51,600 nucleotides of DNA from an uncultured Alphaproteobacteria bacterium (GTDB taxonomy: Bacteria; Pseudomonadota; Alphaproteobacteria; Geminicoccales; Geminicoccaceae). Where the stretch lies: assembly GCA_937926445.1 (NCBI GenBank), contig CALBAK010000083.1, positions 1-51,600 of the forward strand, in the 5' to 3' direction. Under the pieces are notes generated by a model. The model was given only the letters and a program-made list of their open reading frames with translations, was not told the DNA's origin and ran no database searches. Numbering within the stretch: position 1 is the first letter of the stretch; the number at the start of each line of letters is the position of its first letter. The translations under genes were made by a program, and so were the position numbers. This document shows, piece after piece, positions 15,590 through 24,842 of the stretch.

Positions 15590-17899
15590 TCAGGCCGCGG
15601 CCCGACGCGCCTGCGCGAGCCGCCAGACCCGCTCGGGCGTCGCCGGCATGTCGACGTGGCGCACACCGAGTGCATCCACGAGCGCGTTGATGACGGCGGC
15701 GCAGGAGCCGACCGAGCCCGCCTCGCCGCAGCCCTTCACCCCCATGGGATTGTTCCGGCAGCGCACTTCGATCGTCGAGAAATCGAAGAAGGGCAGATCG
15801 TCCGCTCTCGGGATACAATAGTCCATGAATGACCCGGTCACGAGCTGGCCCGAGCGCTCGTAGACGGTCCTCTCGAGTAGCGCCTGGCCGATACCTTGAA
15901 CCACGCCGCCGTGGACCTGGCCCTCGACCAGGAGCGGGTTCACCACGACCCCGAAATCGTCGACCACTGTGTAGCGGACGATGCGCGTCACCCCGGTGTC
16001 GGGATCGACCTCGACCTCGGCGACGTGGCAGCCGTTCGGGAAGGTCCAGGCATCGAGCTTGATCGTCGCCGCCACGTCCAATCCCTGCTCGAGGCCGGCG
16101 GGCTTCACCGTCATGGCCCGCACCCGCTCCGCGAGCTCCATGATCCCGATCGCCCGGTCGGTACCCGCCACCCTGAACGTGCCCTCGGCGAAGCCGATGT
16201 CGGCGACCGCCGCCTCGAAGAGGTGCGCCGCGGCGATCTTGCCCTTCTCGATCACCCGATCCGAGGCCTCGCAGATCGCCACACCCTCGGCCGTCAACGA
16301 GCGCGAGCCGCCGGTGCCGCCTCCGTCGACGATCGCGTCCGTGTCGCCCTGGACGATCCGCACCTTCTCGAACGGTACGCCCAGCCGCTCGACCAGCACC
16401 TGGGCATAGGCCGTCTCGTGGCCCTGGCCGTTGCTCTGGGTCCCGACCAGCACCTCGACCGCTCCGTCGTCGGCGAAGCGCACCGCAGCGTGCTCGACGG
16501 GATTGCCCATGGTCGATTCGATGTAATAGCAGAGCCCGATGCCGCGCAGCTTGCCGCGCCCGGCCGCCTCGGCCCGGCGTGCTGGGAATCCTTGCCAGTC
16601 GGCTCGGCGGACGGCCTCGTCCATCACTCGCGCGAACTCGCCCGAATCGTAGACCTCGCCGGCCGCCGTTTTGAACGGCATCTGTTCGGGTCGGATGAAG
16701 TTCTTCCGTCGCAGCTCGAGTCGGTCGACGCCGAGCTCGGCCGCGGCCACGTCCATGAGCCGTTCGATGCAATAGATCGATTCGGGCCGCCCCGCACCGC
16801 GATAAGCGTCCACCGGCACGGTATTCGTGAACACGGCCTTCACGCCGTAGCTCAGACATTTGACGTCGTAGACCCCGGGCAAGACCTTGAGCGCCGCCCA
16901 GGTCGGGATGAAGGGGGCGTAGAAATAGTAGTAGGCGCCCATGTTCGCGATCACTCGGCAGCGCATGCCGAGGATCCGGTGATCGGCGTCGAAGGCGAGC
17001 TCTGCCACCGTCACGTGGTCGCGGCCCTGGCTGTCGGAGAGGAAAGCCTCGCCCCGCTCGCTCGTCCACTTGACCGGCCGGCCGAGCTTTTTGGCGGCGA
17101 AGGCGCAGAGCGTGTACTCGCCGTAGAACATCGCCTTCATGCCGAAGCCGCCGCCCACGTCGGGGGTCAAGACGCGCACCTTCTCCTTCGGCAGGCCGAG
17201 GCTCCGGGCGAGTACGTCGCGGAACGCCCAGCCGCCCTGCGTGCAGGTGTGCACGGTGAGCTTGCCCGCGGCCGCGTCCCACTCGGCCACCGCCGCGCGA
17301 GGCTCCATGGGGTTGCACACGAGCCGGTTGTTGACGAGCTCGAGCCGAACGGTGCGGGCCGCCTTCGCGAAGGCGTCGGCGACCGCCTTCTCGTCACCGA
17401 AATGCCAGTCGAAGGCGACATTGTTCGGGCACTCGGCGTGCACCGGCGGCGCCCCGGTGCCGATCGCCCCGGCGGTGTCGACAACCGCTTCGAGCGGCTC
17501 CCACTCGATCTCGACGAGTTCGGCCGCATCGCGCGCCTGGGCCCGCGTCTCGGCCACCACGAAGGCCACCTTGTCGCCGACATAGCGGGCCTTGTCGCGC
17601 ACGAGCACGGGATGCGCCGGCATCGGCGCGTCGCTGCCGTCGCGGTTCTTCATGGGCACGAAGCAGGGAACGGCGGCATCGCCCGTGTCCGCTGCCGTCA
17701 GCACCGCGAGCACCCCCGGTGCGGCCAGCGCCCGGTTCGTGTCGATCCGGCGGATACGGGCGTGGGCGTGCGGGCTGCGCACCACGTAGCCGTAGGCCTG
17801 ACCGGGGAGGTTGATGTCGTCGGTGTAGCGGCCGTGGCCGGTGACCAGCCGCTGGTCCTCCACCCGCCGCACCGGCTGGCCGATCCCGAATTTCGCCAT
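15590..17899 (-). CDS. Molybdopterin-binding large subunit, xanthine dehydrogenase/CO dehydrogenase (form II-like) family
   Basis: 769 aa, full length for CoxL-type subunits. The N-terminus VRRVEDQRLVTGHGRYTDDI, DVGGGFGMK, the active-site loop AYRGAGRPE (form II pattern, not the VAYRCSFR of true form I CO dehydrogenase), GTQSNGQGHET, GGGTGGSRS and the C-terminal GVKGCGEAGSVG with the cofactor-site Glu are present. Such enzymes hydroxylate N-heterocycles or aldehydes. The FAD and 2Fe-2S subunits normally encoded beside it are absent; its upstream neighbours are a thioesterase, CorA and asparagine synthetase on the same strand. Confidence 0.9.
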   Translation of the reverse strand: MAKFGIGQPVRRVEDQRLVTGHGRYTDDINLPGQAYGYVVRSPHAHARIRRIDTNRALAAPGVLAVLTAADTGDAAVPCFVPMKNRDGSDAPMPAHPVLVRDKARYVGDKVAFVVAETRAQARDAAELVEIEWEPLEAVVDTAGAIGTGAPPVHAECPNNVAFDWHFGDEKAVADAFAKAARTVRLELVNNRLVCNPMEPRAAVAEWDAAAGKLTVHTCTQGGWAFRDVLARSLGLPKEKVRVLTPDVGGGFGMKAMFYGEYTLCAFAAKKLGRPVKWTSERGEAFLSDSQGRDHVTVAELAFDADHRILGMRCRVIANMGAYYYFYAPFIPTWAALKVLPGVYDVKCLSYGVKAVFTNTVPVDAYRGAGRPESIYCIERLMDVAAAELGVDRLELRRKNFIRPEQMPFKTAAGEVYDSGEFARVMDEAVRRADWQGFPARRAEAAGRGKLRGIGLCYYIESTMGNPVEHAAVRFADDGAVEVLVGTQSNGQGHETAYAQVLVERLGVPFEKVRIVQGDTDAIVDGGGTGGSRSLTAEGVAICEASDRVIEKGKIAAAHLFEAAVADIGFAEGTFRVAGTDRAIGIMELAERVRAMTVKPAGLEQGLDVAATIKLDAWTFPNGCHVAEVEVDPDTGVTRIVRYTVVDDFGVVVNPLLVEGQVHGGVVQGIGQALLERTVYERSGQLVTGSFMDYCIPRADDLPFFDFSTIEVRCRNNPMGVKGCGEAGSVGSCAAVINALVDALGVRHVDMPATPERVWRLAQARRAAA

Positions 17900-17971
17900 C
17901 GCTCCCTCCCTGGCACCGCTCCGCCCGCGGGCGTCCGCGTCCGGCGGATATAGGGCCCGGCCGGAGGCCCC

Positions 17972-18442
17972 TCAACCGTCGTGCCGGAAGAGCCGGTAGG
18001 CGCCGGTCGCGGTGGCGAGCAGGGGCCCTGCCGCACCGCCCTCGTGCAGGTGCATGACCAGATGCGCCACGCTCTTGCCGAGATGGTCGATCCGGGCCGT
18101 CGCCACCACGCGGCCGGGCCGGACGGCGCGGATGAAATTGGCCGAGAGCGAGATCGTGGCGATCCGCTGGAGCGCCTCGCCGACCGCCAGCGCCGCCGCG
18201 ACCCCGCCCACCGTGTCGAGCAGCACGAGCGTCACGCCACCGTGCGCCACCCCGTACTGGCTCGTGTGCCGCTCCTCGAGGTCGAGCTCGACCAAAAGCC
18301 CCGCCCGTTCGTCGACCGCGAATCGGTAGCCCACGAGCCGCTCGAAGGGCCCGGTCAGGGGCCCGCCACCCGCGCGCGCGAGCGCCGCCTCGAGCCGCTC
18401 GCGCAACCTCGCGCCCGAAGCCGGGCCCGTGCTCAAAGCCAA
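17972..18442 (-). CDS. PaaI-type hotdog thioesterase
   Basis: 156 aa. The hotdog signature HTSQYGVAHGGVTLVLLDTVGGVAA carries the catalytic Asp and oxyanion Gly, followed by SLSANFIRAVRPGRVVATARIDHLGKSVAHL. It hydrolyses acyl- or aryl-CoA esters. The start overlaps the end of corA by 10 nt, so the two are co-transcribed. It may be unrelated in function to CorA and could serve the following molybdenum hydroxylase pathway. Confidence 0.88.
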   Translation of the reverse strand: MALSTGPASGARLRERLEAALARAGGGPLTGPFERLVGYRFAVDERAGLLVELDLEERHTSQYGVAHGGVTLVLLDTVGGVAAALAVGEALQRIATISLSANFIRAVRPGRVVATARIDHLGKSVAHLVMHLHEGGAAGPLLATATGAYRLFRHDG

Positions 18443-19422
18443 CCCCGCCGCTTGAAGAGCAGGTAGGGCAGCACCGCCGAAACCACCATGAGCAGGAGCG
18501 CGAAGGGATAGCCGAGCGGCCAGGCGAGCTCCGGCATGTACTCGAAGTTCATCCCGTAAATGCTGGCGATCAGCGTCGGCGGCAGAAACACCACCGCCAT
18601 CACCGAAAAGAGCTTGATGATGTTGTTCTGCTCGATGTTGATGAGGCCGAGGATCGCCTCGAGCAGGAAGCCGATTTTCTGGGACAGGAAAGCCGTGTGG
18701 TCCAGTAGCGACTGGACGTCGCGGACGAGCGCCTTGGCGCGGGCGCGCGTCTCCTTGCGATTGCCGAGCGCAGCGAGCTCGCTCACCCCTACCGCCAGCA
18801 GCACGCGCTGCAAGGTCAGCAAACTTTCGCGCAGCTTGGCCGTGGTGTCGCCACCGCGCCCCACCCGCTCGACCGTCTCGACCAGATCGAGCCGCTGGGT
18901 ACTCCGCTTGCCGTTTTTCGTAGCGGCACCGAACACCGCGCTCGAGAGCTGGTCGACGTCGAGATCGGTCTTTTCGAGGATGTCGGCGAGCCTGGCCACG
19001 ATCTGGTCCATGAGCCAGAAAAAGACCGCCTGGCCGCTCGAAAGGCCGGCCCCGCTCCGCTCGAGTCGCGTCTTGATCGTCCGAAAAGGCTGGGGATCGT
19101 CGTAGCGCAGGGTCACGAGCCGCTCGCCTTTGAGGATGAAGGTCACCTCGGTCGTGGCGGGCGGCGGCTCGTCGGCGTGGAAGACGAGCGTGGCGGTGAG
19201 GAACAGCGCCTCGTTCTCCTCGTAGACCCGGGAGGAGGCCTCGATCTCCTGCATCTCCTCGCGCGAGGGCATGGCGATGCCGAGAGCGCGCTCGACCACC
19301 CGCACCTCTTCGGGGGTGGGCGCCTTGAGGTCGAGCCAGACGATGTCGCTCGACAGCGGCTCCGACGGCGGCTGCTCGTGCACCTGGAGCTCGCGGCCGA
19401 GTCGCGTGAGTGTGCCGAGCAT
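18433..19422 (-). CDS. corA: CorA-like magnesium/cobalt transporter
   Basis: 329 aa from ATG 19422. A long cytosolic helical domain is followed by two C-terminal membrane segments (LFSVMAVVFLPPTLIASIYGMNFEYM and LGYPFALLLMVVSAVLPYLLF), with the GMN signature at the mouth of the pore and the positive tail KRRGWL. This is the pentameric Mg2+ channel family. The gene begins 32 nt after asnB ends and is co-oriented with it. Confidence 0.93.
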   Translation of the reverse strand: MLGTLTRLGRELQVHEQPPSEPLSSDIVWLDLKAPTPEEVRVVERALGIAMPSREEMQEIEASSRVYEENEALFLTATLVFHADEPPPATTEVTFILKGERLVTLRYDDPQPFRTIKTRLERSGAGLSSGQAVFFWLMDQIVARLADILEKTDLDVDQLSSAVFGAATKNGKRSTQRLDLVETVERVGRGGDTTAKLRESLLTLQRVLLAVGVSELAALGNRKETRARAKALVRDVQSLLDHTAFLSQKIGFLLEAILGLINIEQNNIIKLFSVMAVVFLPPTLIASIYGMNFEYMPELAWPLGYPFALLLMVVSAVLPYLLFKRRGWL

Positions 19423-19453
19423 GGGTCCCCCGCCGACGCAGGCCGCCCTCCCT

Positions 19454-21496
19454 CTAGCCGAGCCGCCCGCCTGCTCCAACCCCCGGCGCGCCGCCCCGCT
19501 CCCGAGGCGCACCCGGTGCGGCACCTTCCCGACCGGCGGGCGATGGGGCGGCGCGCGCGAGCCGAGCCGGGGCGACGAGCCAGCGCCGCCGCCAGGCCTC
19601 GAGCATCAGGAGATTCCACAGAGGGTAGCGGCGGTCGGCGCGACCCTCGAGATGTTGCCGCCAGACCGCCCGCACCGGCCCCGGTGCGACGAGCCCGGCC
19701 TCGGCGAGCTTGCGCGGGTCCAACAGATCCTCGGCCCAGTCGCGCAAGGGTCCCCGAAGCCACTCGTGCACCGGCACGGCGAAACCGCGCTTCGGGCGAT
19801 CGACGAGCTCCGCCGGCAGGTGGCGGGCCAGGACCCGGCGCAGGAGCCACTTGCTCGTCCCCGCTCCGACCCGCAGCCGCGCCGGCAGCCGCCACACGAA
19901 AGTCACCACCCGATGGTCGAGCAGCGGACAACGGGCCTCGAGGCCCATCGCCATGGTGGCGCGGTCGAGCTTGGTCAAGATGTCCTCGGGCAGCCAGGAG
20001 AGGAGGTCGAGGAGTTGCAGCCGCGCGCCCAGATCGCGCACGCGGCCGGCGAGCGCGCCGTCGAAGCCGGCCGGCTCCGGGGCGCGGACACCGGTGAGGA
20101 GCTCGGGCTCGCTCCAGTGGCTCGCGATCTCGAGGCTCGCCCGCTCGGGCGGACCCGCGAGCAGCCGGCCGAGCCGACGCGCCCGCTCGCCGAGCCGCAC
20201 GGGTTCCAGTCGGGCGGGCAGGAGCGCAGCCGGTGCCGCGAGCTCGGCCGGCACCCGGGCGAGCAGGACCGCCGCCGCCCGTCGCGCCGGGCCCGCGAGC
20301 GCCCCGGCCCGCCGTGCCCAGGCGAGCGCCTCGCCGTAGCGCCGATAACCCGCGAAGAGCTCGTCGCCACCGTCGCCCGAGAGCGCCACGACGACCCGCC
20401 GCCGCGCGAGCCGCGCCACGAGCAGGGTCGGGACCGCCGAGCTGTCGGCGAAGGGCTCGTCGAACCATTCGGGCAGCTCCGGCACGACCGCGAGAGCGTC
20501 TTCGGGCCCGACCACGAGCTCGTGATGCTCCGTGCCGAGCCGGCGCGCCACCGCGCGCGCCGGCGCCGATTCGTCGAAGGCCGGGTCGGGCGAGCCGATC
20601 GTGAAGGTCGGGACCGGACGATCGCTCTGCGCCTGCAGGAGCGCCACCACGCTCGTGCTGTCGATGCCTCCCGACAGGAACGCCCCGACCGGCACGTCCG
20701 CCACCGTCCGCCGCCGCACGGCGTCGGCGAGCAGCGCCTCGAACCGTTCGACGAGAGCCTGCTCGGGCTCGTCCGAGGGATCGGCGAGCCCGGCCTCGAC
20801 CACCGCAACCGGATCCCAGAAACGTTCGACGGTGATCCGCCCGCGCGCATCGAAACGCAGGAGACGGCCGGGCTCGAGCTTCTGCACGCCTTCGAGGATC
20901 GAGCACCCACCGGGCAGATAACCGAGCCGCAGATAGAGCCCGAGGGCCCCCCGGTCGACCCGCGGCCGGAAGTCGGGATCCGCGAGCAGGCACTTGAGTT
21001 GCGAGGCGAAGCGCAGTCGGCCGCGATCGAGCCCCCAATAGAGGGGCTTCTTGCCGAGCCGGTCGCGGGCGAGGACGAGGCTGCGCTCGGCCCGGTCGAA
21101 GAGGGCGAAGGCGAACATCCCGTTGCAGCGCGCGAGGGTCGCCTCGACCCCGAACCGCTCGCAGGCCTCGAGCAGCACCTCGGTATCGGAGCCGCCCCGC
21201 AGCCGGACGCCCCGCGCCCGGAGATCGGCCGCCAGGTCCTCTGCATCGTAGAGCTCGCCATTGTAGACGACGACATGGCGGCCGCTCGCCGAGACCATCG
21301 GCTGGTGACCGGCGGCCGACAGGTCGCGAATCGCGAGGCGGCGAAAGCCGAGCGCGAGCCCCGCTCCCGGCTCGACGAAGACGCCCTCGTCGTCCGGTCC
21401 GCGATGGGCGATGGGTGCCGCCATCGCTCGCGCGAGTGCCGCGAGCGAAGCGCCGTCCCGCAGGTGCGGATCGAGGATGCCGGCGAAGCCGCACAT
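19454..21496 (-). CDS. asnB: Asparagine synthetase (glutamine-hydrolysing), AsnB type
   Basis: 680 aa. Cys2 (MCGFAG) is the class II amidotransferase nucleophile, with HRGPDDEG and YNGELYD in the glutaminase domain. The synthetase domain has the ATP-pyrophosphatase loop SGGIDS and ALSGDGGDELFAGYRRY. Start ATG at 21496 with GGGAGGGA at 7-nt spacing. The last ~45 residues are an Ala/Gly/Pro/Arg-rich, likely disordered tail not found in typical AsnB. It converts aspartate and glutamine to asparagine; relatives in exopolysaccharide loci amidate other substrates. Confidence 0.92.
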   Translation of the reverse strand: MCGFAGILDPHLRDGASLAALARAMAAPIAHRGPDDEGVFVEPGAGLALGFRRLAIRDLSAAGHQPMVSASGRHVVVYNGELYDAEDLAADLRARGVRLRGGSDTEVLLEACERFGVEATLARCNGMFAFALFDRAERSLVLARDRLGKKPLYWGLDRGRLRFASQLKCLLADPDFRPRVDRGALGLYLRLGYLPGGCSILEGVQKLEPGRLLRFDARGRITVERFWDPVAVVEAGLADPSDEPEQALVERFEALLADAVRRRTVADVPVGAFLSGGIDSTSVVALLQAQSDRPVPTFTIGSPDPAFDESAPARAVARRLGTEHHELVVGPEDALAVVPELPEWFDEPFADSSAVPTLLVARLARRRVVVALSGDGGDELFAGYRRYGEALAWARRAGALAGPARRAAAVLLARVPAELAAPAALLPARLEPVRLGERARRLGRLLAGPPERASLEIASHWSEPELLTGVRAPEPAGFDGALAGRVRDLGARLQLLDLLSWLPEDILTKLDRATMAMGLEARCPLLDHRVVTFVWRLPARLRVGAGTSKWLLRRVLARHLPAELVDRPKRGFAVPVHEWLRGPLRDWAEDLLDPRKLAEAGLVAPGPVRAVWRQHLEGRADRRYPLWNLLMLEAWRRRWLVAPARLARAAPSPAGREGAAPGAPRERGGAPGVGAGGRLG

Positions 21497-21588
21497 CGGC
21501 GTCCCTCCCGCGCCCCTTCTAGGGGTCGAGCGCCGGCGGGCTCAACGGCAGGGGCCCGTCGGTCTGTCCGGCCGGCCCCCCGGATGCG

Positions 21589-22941
21589 TCAGACGGCGAC
21601 CGCGTGGCGGGCGGGCGACGCCCGAAGGTAGCGGTCGAACACGGTGGCCACGACCCGCAGAAGCGGCCGGTACGCGGCCGGCACGCGCAGCACGGAGCCG
21701 TCCCGCTCCACGATGCCGAGCCGCTCGAGTTCGCCGAGACGCTCGCGGTCGACGACGCAGCTCTCCAGGCTCGCCCCGTGGCGGGCCGCGACCGCCTCGA
21801 GATCGACCACCCCCGCGCACATGATCCGCTCGACGAGCTCTCGCTCGAGCCGGTCGCGAGGCGAGAGCCGAAGGCCGCGCGCGGTCGGTAGTCTGCCCTC
21901 GCGTACCGCCGCCCGCCAGGGTTTGAGTTCGTGCAGGTTCTGCACGTAGCCTTCGCGGAAGCTCGAGATCGCCGAGGCGCCGAGCCCCACGAGCGTTTCC
22001 GCCGGATCGGTCGTGTAGCCCTGGAAATTGCGGTGCAGCCGGCCGGTGGTGGCGGCCTGCGCCATCGGGTCCGTCGGCAGCGCGAAATGGTCGAGTCCGA
22101 TCGGCACGTAGCCTGCGGCCTCGAGCGCTTCGGCCATCGCCTCGAACTGCGCCACCCGCTCGACCGCACCCGGCAGCGCCTCTTCGTCGATCAATCGCTG
22201 ATGTTTCTTGAGGCTAGGCAGATGCGCATACCCGAAGATCGCGACCCGGTCGGGGGCGGCGGGCAGCAGCTCCGCCACCGTGGCCCGGCAGCTCTCTACG
22301 GTTTGGCGCGGCAGGCCGTAGAGCAGGTCGACGTTGATCCGCCGGATCCCGGCGGCCCTGAGGGCGTCGATCACGGCGAGCGTGCGCGCTGCGGGCTGGA
22401 TCCGGTTGATCGCCGCCTGGACCTCCGGGTCGAAGGACTGCACGCCGAGGCTCGCCCGGTTCACCCCCGCTTCGGCGAGTGCCGCCACCATCTCGGGCTC
22501 GAGAAAGCGCGGATCGAGCTCGATCGCGTGCTCCGCTCCGGGCTCGATCCGAAAGCGCCACCGCAGCCGCTCGACGAGCCGCAGGAACGCCCGTGGTCCC
22601 ACGCTCGAGGGCGTACCCCCGCCCCAGTGCAGATGCGCGACCCTCGGCCGTTCCGGCAGATGCGCCGCCACGAGCTCGATCTCGGCGGCCAACAGTTCGG
22701 CATAGGCCTCGGGCCGCGCCGGATCGGCGCTGATCGCGGTCGTACAGCCGCAGTACCAGCAGAGCTGCCGACAGAAGGGGACGTGCAGATAGAGAGAGAT
22801 CGGCCGCTCGACCGGCACCGCCTCGAGCCAAGCCGCGTGCTCGGCCGGCCCGATCGCCGGCGTGAAGTGCGGCGCCGTCGGATAGCTCGTGTAACGCGGC
22901 ACGCGTGCCGCCTCGAACAGCCTGACGAGCTCCGGTCGCAT
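21589..22941 (-). CDS. hemN: Oxygen-independent coproporphyrinogen III dehydrogenase
   Basis: 450 aa from ATG 22941, chosen over a GTG at 22962 because GGGAG is correctly spaced and the predicted transcript would start downstream of the GTG. The radical-SAM cluster motif is CRQLCWYCGC (CxxxCxxCxC). The N-terminus RYTSYPTAPHF, the GGGTPS motif and the C-terminal HemN domain (FQGYTTDPAETLVGLGASAISSF) are all diagnostic. It decarboxylates coproporphyrinogen III to protoporphyrinogen IX without oxygen. A perfect FNR-type box lies upstream, which fits anaerobic induction. Confidence 0.96.
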   Translation of the reverse strand: MRPELVRLFEAARVPRYTSYPTAPHFTPAIGPAEHAAWLEAVPVERPISLYLHVPFCRQLCWYCGCTTAISADPARPEAYAELLAAEIELVAAHLPERPRVAHLHWGGGTPSSVGPRAFLRLVERLRWRFRIEPGAEHAIELDPRFLEPEMVAALAEAGVNRASLGVQSFDPEVQAAINRIQPAARTLAVIDALRAAGIRRINVDLLYGLPRQTVESCRATVAELLPAAPDRVAIFGYAHLPSLKKHQRLIDEEALPGAVERVAQFEAMAEALEAAGYVPIGLDHFALPTDPMAQAATTGRLHRNFQGYTTDPAETLVGLGASAISSFREGYVQNLHELKPWRAAVREGRLPTARGLRLSPRDRLERELVERIMCAGVVDLEAVAARHGASLESCVVDRERLGELERLGIVERDGSVLRVPAAYRPLLRVVATVFDRYLRASPARHAVAV

Positions 22942-22965
22942 CGTCCAGCTCCCGTGATCCACCCT

Positions 22966-22971
22966 CTCCTA
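22966..22971 (-). promoter_or_regulatory. Probable -10 element of the FNR-dependent hemN promoter
   Basis: TAGGAG on the minus strand falls exactly at -12 to -7 if the FNR box is centred at -41.5, as in class II activated promoters. The predicted start is near 22959, giving an 18-nt leader with GGGAG before the hemN ATG. Confidence 0.55.
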
Positions 22972-22993
22972 GCCGGGATCGAGAAGGTCCGCC

Positions 22994-23007
22994 TTGATCT
23001 GGATCAA
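22994..23007 (-). promoter_or_regulatory. FNR/ANR-type binding site upstream of hemN
   Basis: TTGATCTGGATCAA matches the FNR consensus TTGATNNNNATCAA at all ten fixed positions. It is 52 bp upstream of the hemN ATG. The divergent ABC-transporter gene begins 124 bp on the other side, too far for simple class II activation. Confidence 0.85.
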
Positions 23008-23130
23008 GAGGTTGCGCGCGCCCTCGGGTTTGGCTTGAAAGCCCGCGCCCGGTGCCCATATCGGCGCGGCGCGGGGCGGAGCTGCGGCCCTCGGTCGGCC
23101 CGGCCCGTGGATCCGAGGGGAGAGGCGATC

Positions 23131-24081
23131 GTGCAGGAGATGGTCAGGCTCGAACGGCTGACCAAGCGGTTCGGCGCGGTCCAGGCCGTCGACGACGTGA
23201 GCTTCTCGGTCGCGCGCGGCGAAGTACTCGGCTTCCTGGGGCCCAACGGCGCCGGCAAGTCGACCACGATGCGGATGCTCACGGGCTACATCCTACCCAC
23301 CTCCGGCACCGCTCGGGTGGCGGGCTTCGACGTGGTCCAGAGCCCGCGCGAGGCCAAGCGCCGGATCGGCTATCTGCCCGAGGGTGCGCCGGCCTACGGC
23401 GACATGACGCCCCTCGCGTTCCTGCGCTTCGTGGGCGCCATGCGCGGCCTCGCGGGGGCCGATCTCGAGCGGCGGCTGCGCGAGGCGATCGCCCGCACCA
23501 GCCTCGAGGAGGCGGCACTCCGGCCGATCGACACGCTCTCCAAAGGCTTCCGCCGGCGGGTCGGGCTCGCCCAGGCGATCCTGCACGATCCACCCGTCCT
23601 CGTGCTCGACGAGCCGACCGACGGACTCGATCCCAACCAGAAGCACGAGGTCCGAAAGCTCATCAAGGAGATGAGTTCGGGCAAGGCGATCATCGTCTCG
23701 ACTCACATCCTCGAGGAGGTCGACGCGGTCTGCGACCGGGCGGTGATCATCGCCCGCGGCCGGATCGTGGCCGATGCGCGGCCCGAGGAGCTCCGCCGCC
23801 GGTCGCCCGCCCACAACGCCGTCCGGCTCACCATCGACCGGGCGCGGGAGGAAGAGGCGACGGCGGCGCTGCGCGCGATCAACGCCGTGCGCGAGGTGCG
23901 ACCGCTCGAGCGGGTGAACGGAACGGCCACCCTCCTCGTCCTGCCGGTCGACGGGGCCGATCTCGGTGCCGCCGTGGCCGGCCTCCTGCACGAGCGGGGA
24001 ATCCGGGTCGAGCATCTGACCGTCGAGCCGGGCCGGCTCGACGAGGTGTTCCGCGCGCTCACCGCGAGCCGTCCGTCCTGA
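23131..24081 (+). CDS. ABC transporter ATP-binding protein, GldA-like
   Basis: 316 aa from a GTG at 23131, preferred over ATG 23140 because GAGGGGAGAGG is correctly spaced for the GTG. Walker A is GPNGAGKSTT, Walker B VLVLDEPTDGLDPNQ, and the D-loop and switch His (STHILEE) are present. The signature is LSKGFRRR, the variant seen in GldA/CcmA/NatA-type exporters rather than LSGGQ. A C-terminal domain of about 80 residues follows the nucleotide-binding domain. It is the first gene of a four-gene operon with a permease, a GldG-like protein and a DUF4340 protein. Confidence 0.93.
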   Translation: MQEMVRLERLTKRFGAVQAVDDVSFSVARGEVLGFLGPNGAGKSTTMRMLTGYILPTSGTARVAGFDVVQSPREAKRRIGYLPEGAPAYGDMTPLAFLRFVGAMRGLAGADLERRLREAIARTSLEEAALRPIDTLSKGFRRRVGLAQAILHDPPVLVLDEPTDGLDPNQKHEVRKLIKEMSSGKAIIVSTHILEEVDAVCDRAVIIARGRIVADARPEELRRRSPAHNAVRLTIDRAREEEATAALRAINAVREVRPLERVNGTATLLVLPVDGADLGAAVAGLLHERGIRVEHLTVEPGRLDEVFRALTASRPS

Positions 24082-24094
24082 GGGAGGAAGTCCC

Positions 24095-24829
24095 GTGCGC
24101 GCCGTCGCCACCGTCTTCAAGCGCGAGCTCGCCGCCTACTTCACGACCCCGCTCGCCTATGTCTTCATCGTCATCTTCCTCGCCCTGGCCGGCGCCTTCG
24201 CCTTCTTCGTCGGCGCTTTCTTCGAACGCGGGCAAGCCGACCTCGAGAGCTTCTTCGTCTTCCACCCCTGGCTCTATCTCTTCCTCGTCCCGGCCGTCGC
24301 CATGCGGCTCTGGGCCGAGGAGCGTCGGACCGGCACGATCGAGCTCCTCCTCACCCTGCCCGCCTCGACTTTCGAGATCGTGCTCGGCAAGTTCCTCGCG
24401 GCCTGGCTGTTCACCGGCATCGCCCTCGCCCTCACCTTCCCCTTGTGGCTCACCGTCAACTATCTGGGCGAGCCCGACAACGGCGTGATCCTCGCGGCCT
24501 ATCTCGGCTCCTGGGCGATCGCCGGCGCCTTCATCGCGATCGGCGCCTGCGCGTCCGCGCTCACCAAAAACCAGGTGATCGCTTTCGTGCTCGGCGCTGC
24601 GATCTGCTTCCTCTTCCTCATGAGCGGCGTCGATCTCGTGCTCTCCGCCTTCCGCGGTTGGGCGCCGCCCTGGATCGTCGATCTCGTCGCCTCCTTCAGC
24701 CTCATCACGCACTTCAACGAGCTCGCCAAGGGTGTGATCAACGCCGCCACGGCGGTCTACCTCGCGACCCTCGTGGGCGTCTGCCTGCTCGTCAACACGC
24801 TGATCGTCGACCTCGAGAAAGCCGGCTGA
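24095..24829 (+). CDS. ABC-2 type permease, GldF-like
   Basis: 244 aa. About six hydrophobic segments: residues ~20-42 (PLAYVFIVIFLALAGAFAFFVG), ~60-75, ~100-125, ~135-160, ~165-185 and the last ~25. The segments RTGTIELLLTLP and the cytosolic N-terminus FKRELAAYFTTPLAYVF are typical of the GldF/NosY-like group. It forms the membrane part of the exporter driven by the preceding ATPase, 13 nt downstream of it. Confidence 0.92.
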   Translation: MRAVATVFKRELAAYFTTPLAYVFIVIFLALAGAFAFFVGAFFERGQADLESFFVFHPWLYLFLVPAVAMRLWAEERRTGTIELLLTLPASTFEIVLGKFLAAWLFTGIALALTFPLWLTVNYLGEPDNGVILAAYLGSWAIAGAFIAIGACASALTKNQVIAFVLGAAICFLFLMSGVDLVLSAFRGWAPPWIVDLVASFSLITHFNELAKGVINAATAVYLATLVGVCLLVNTLIVDLEKAG

Positions 24830-24842
24830 GGGGGACCGCGCC

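Noticed and set aside
14754-17318. Long frame (854 codons) overlapping the molybdenum hydroxylase gene in another frame of the same strand
   Set aside because: Arg/Gly-rich translation without motifs; the 769-aa frame has all family signatures.
23131-24081. ABC gene controlled by the FNR box between it and hemN
   Set aside because: The box is about 130 bp from the ABC start and no -10 element is spaced for it on the plus strand; the hemN side fits exactly.
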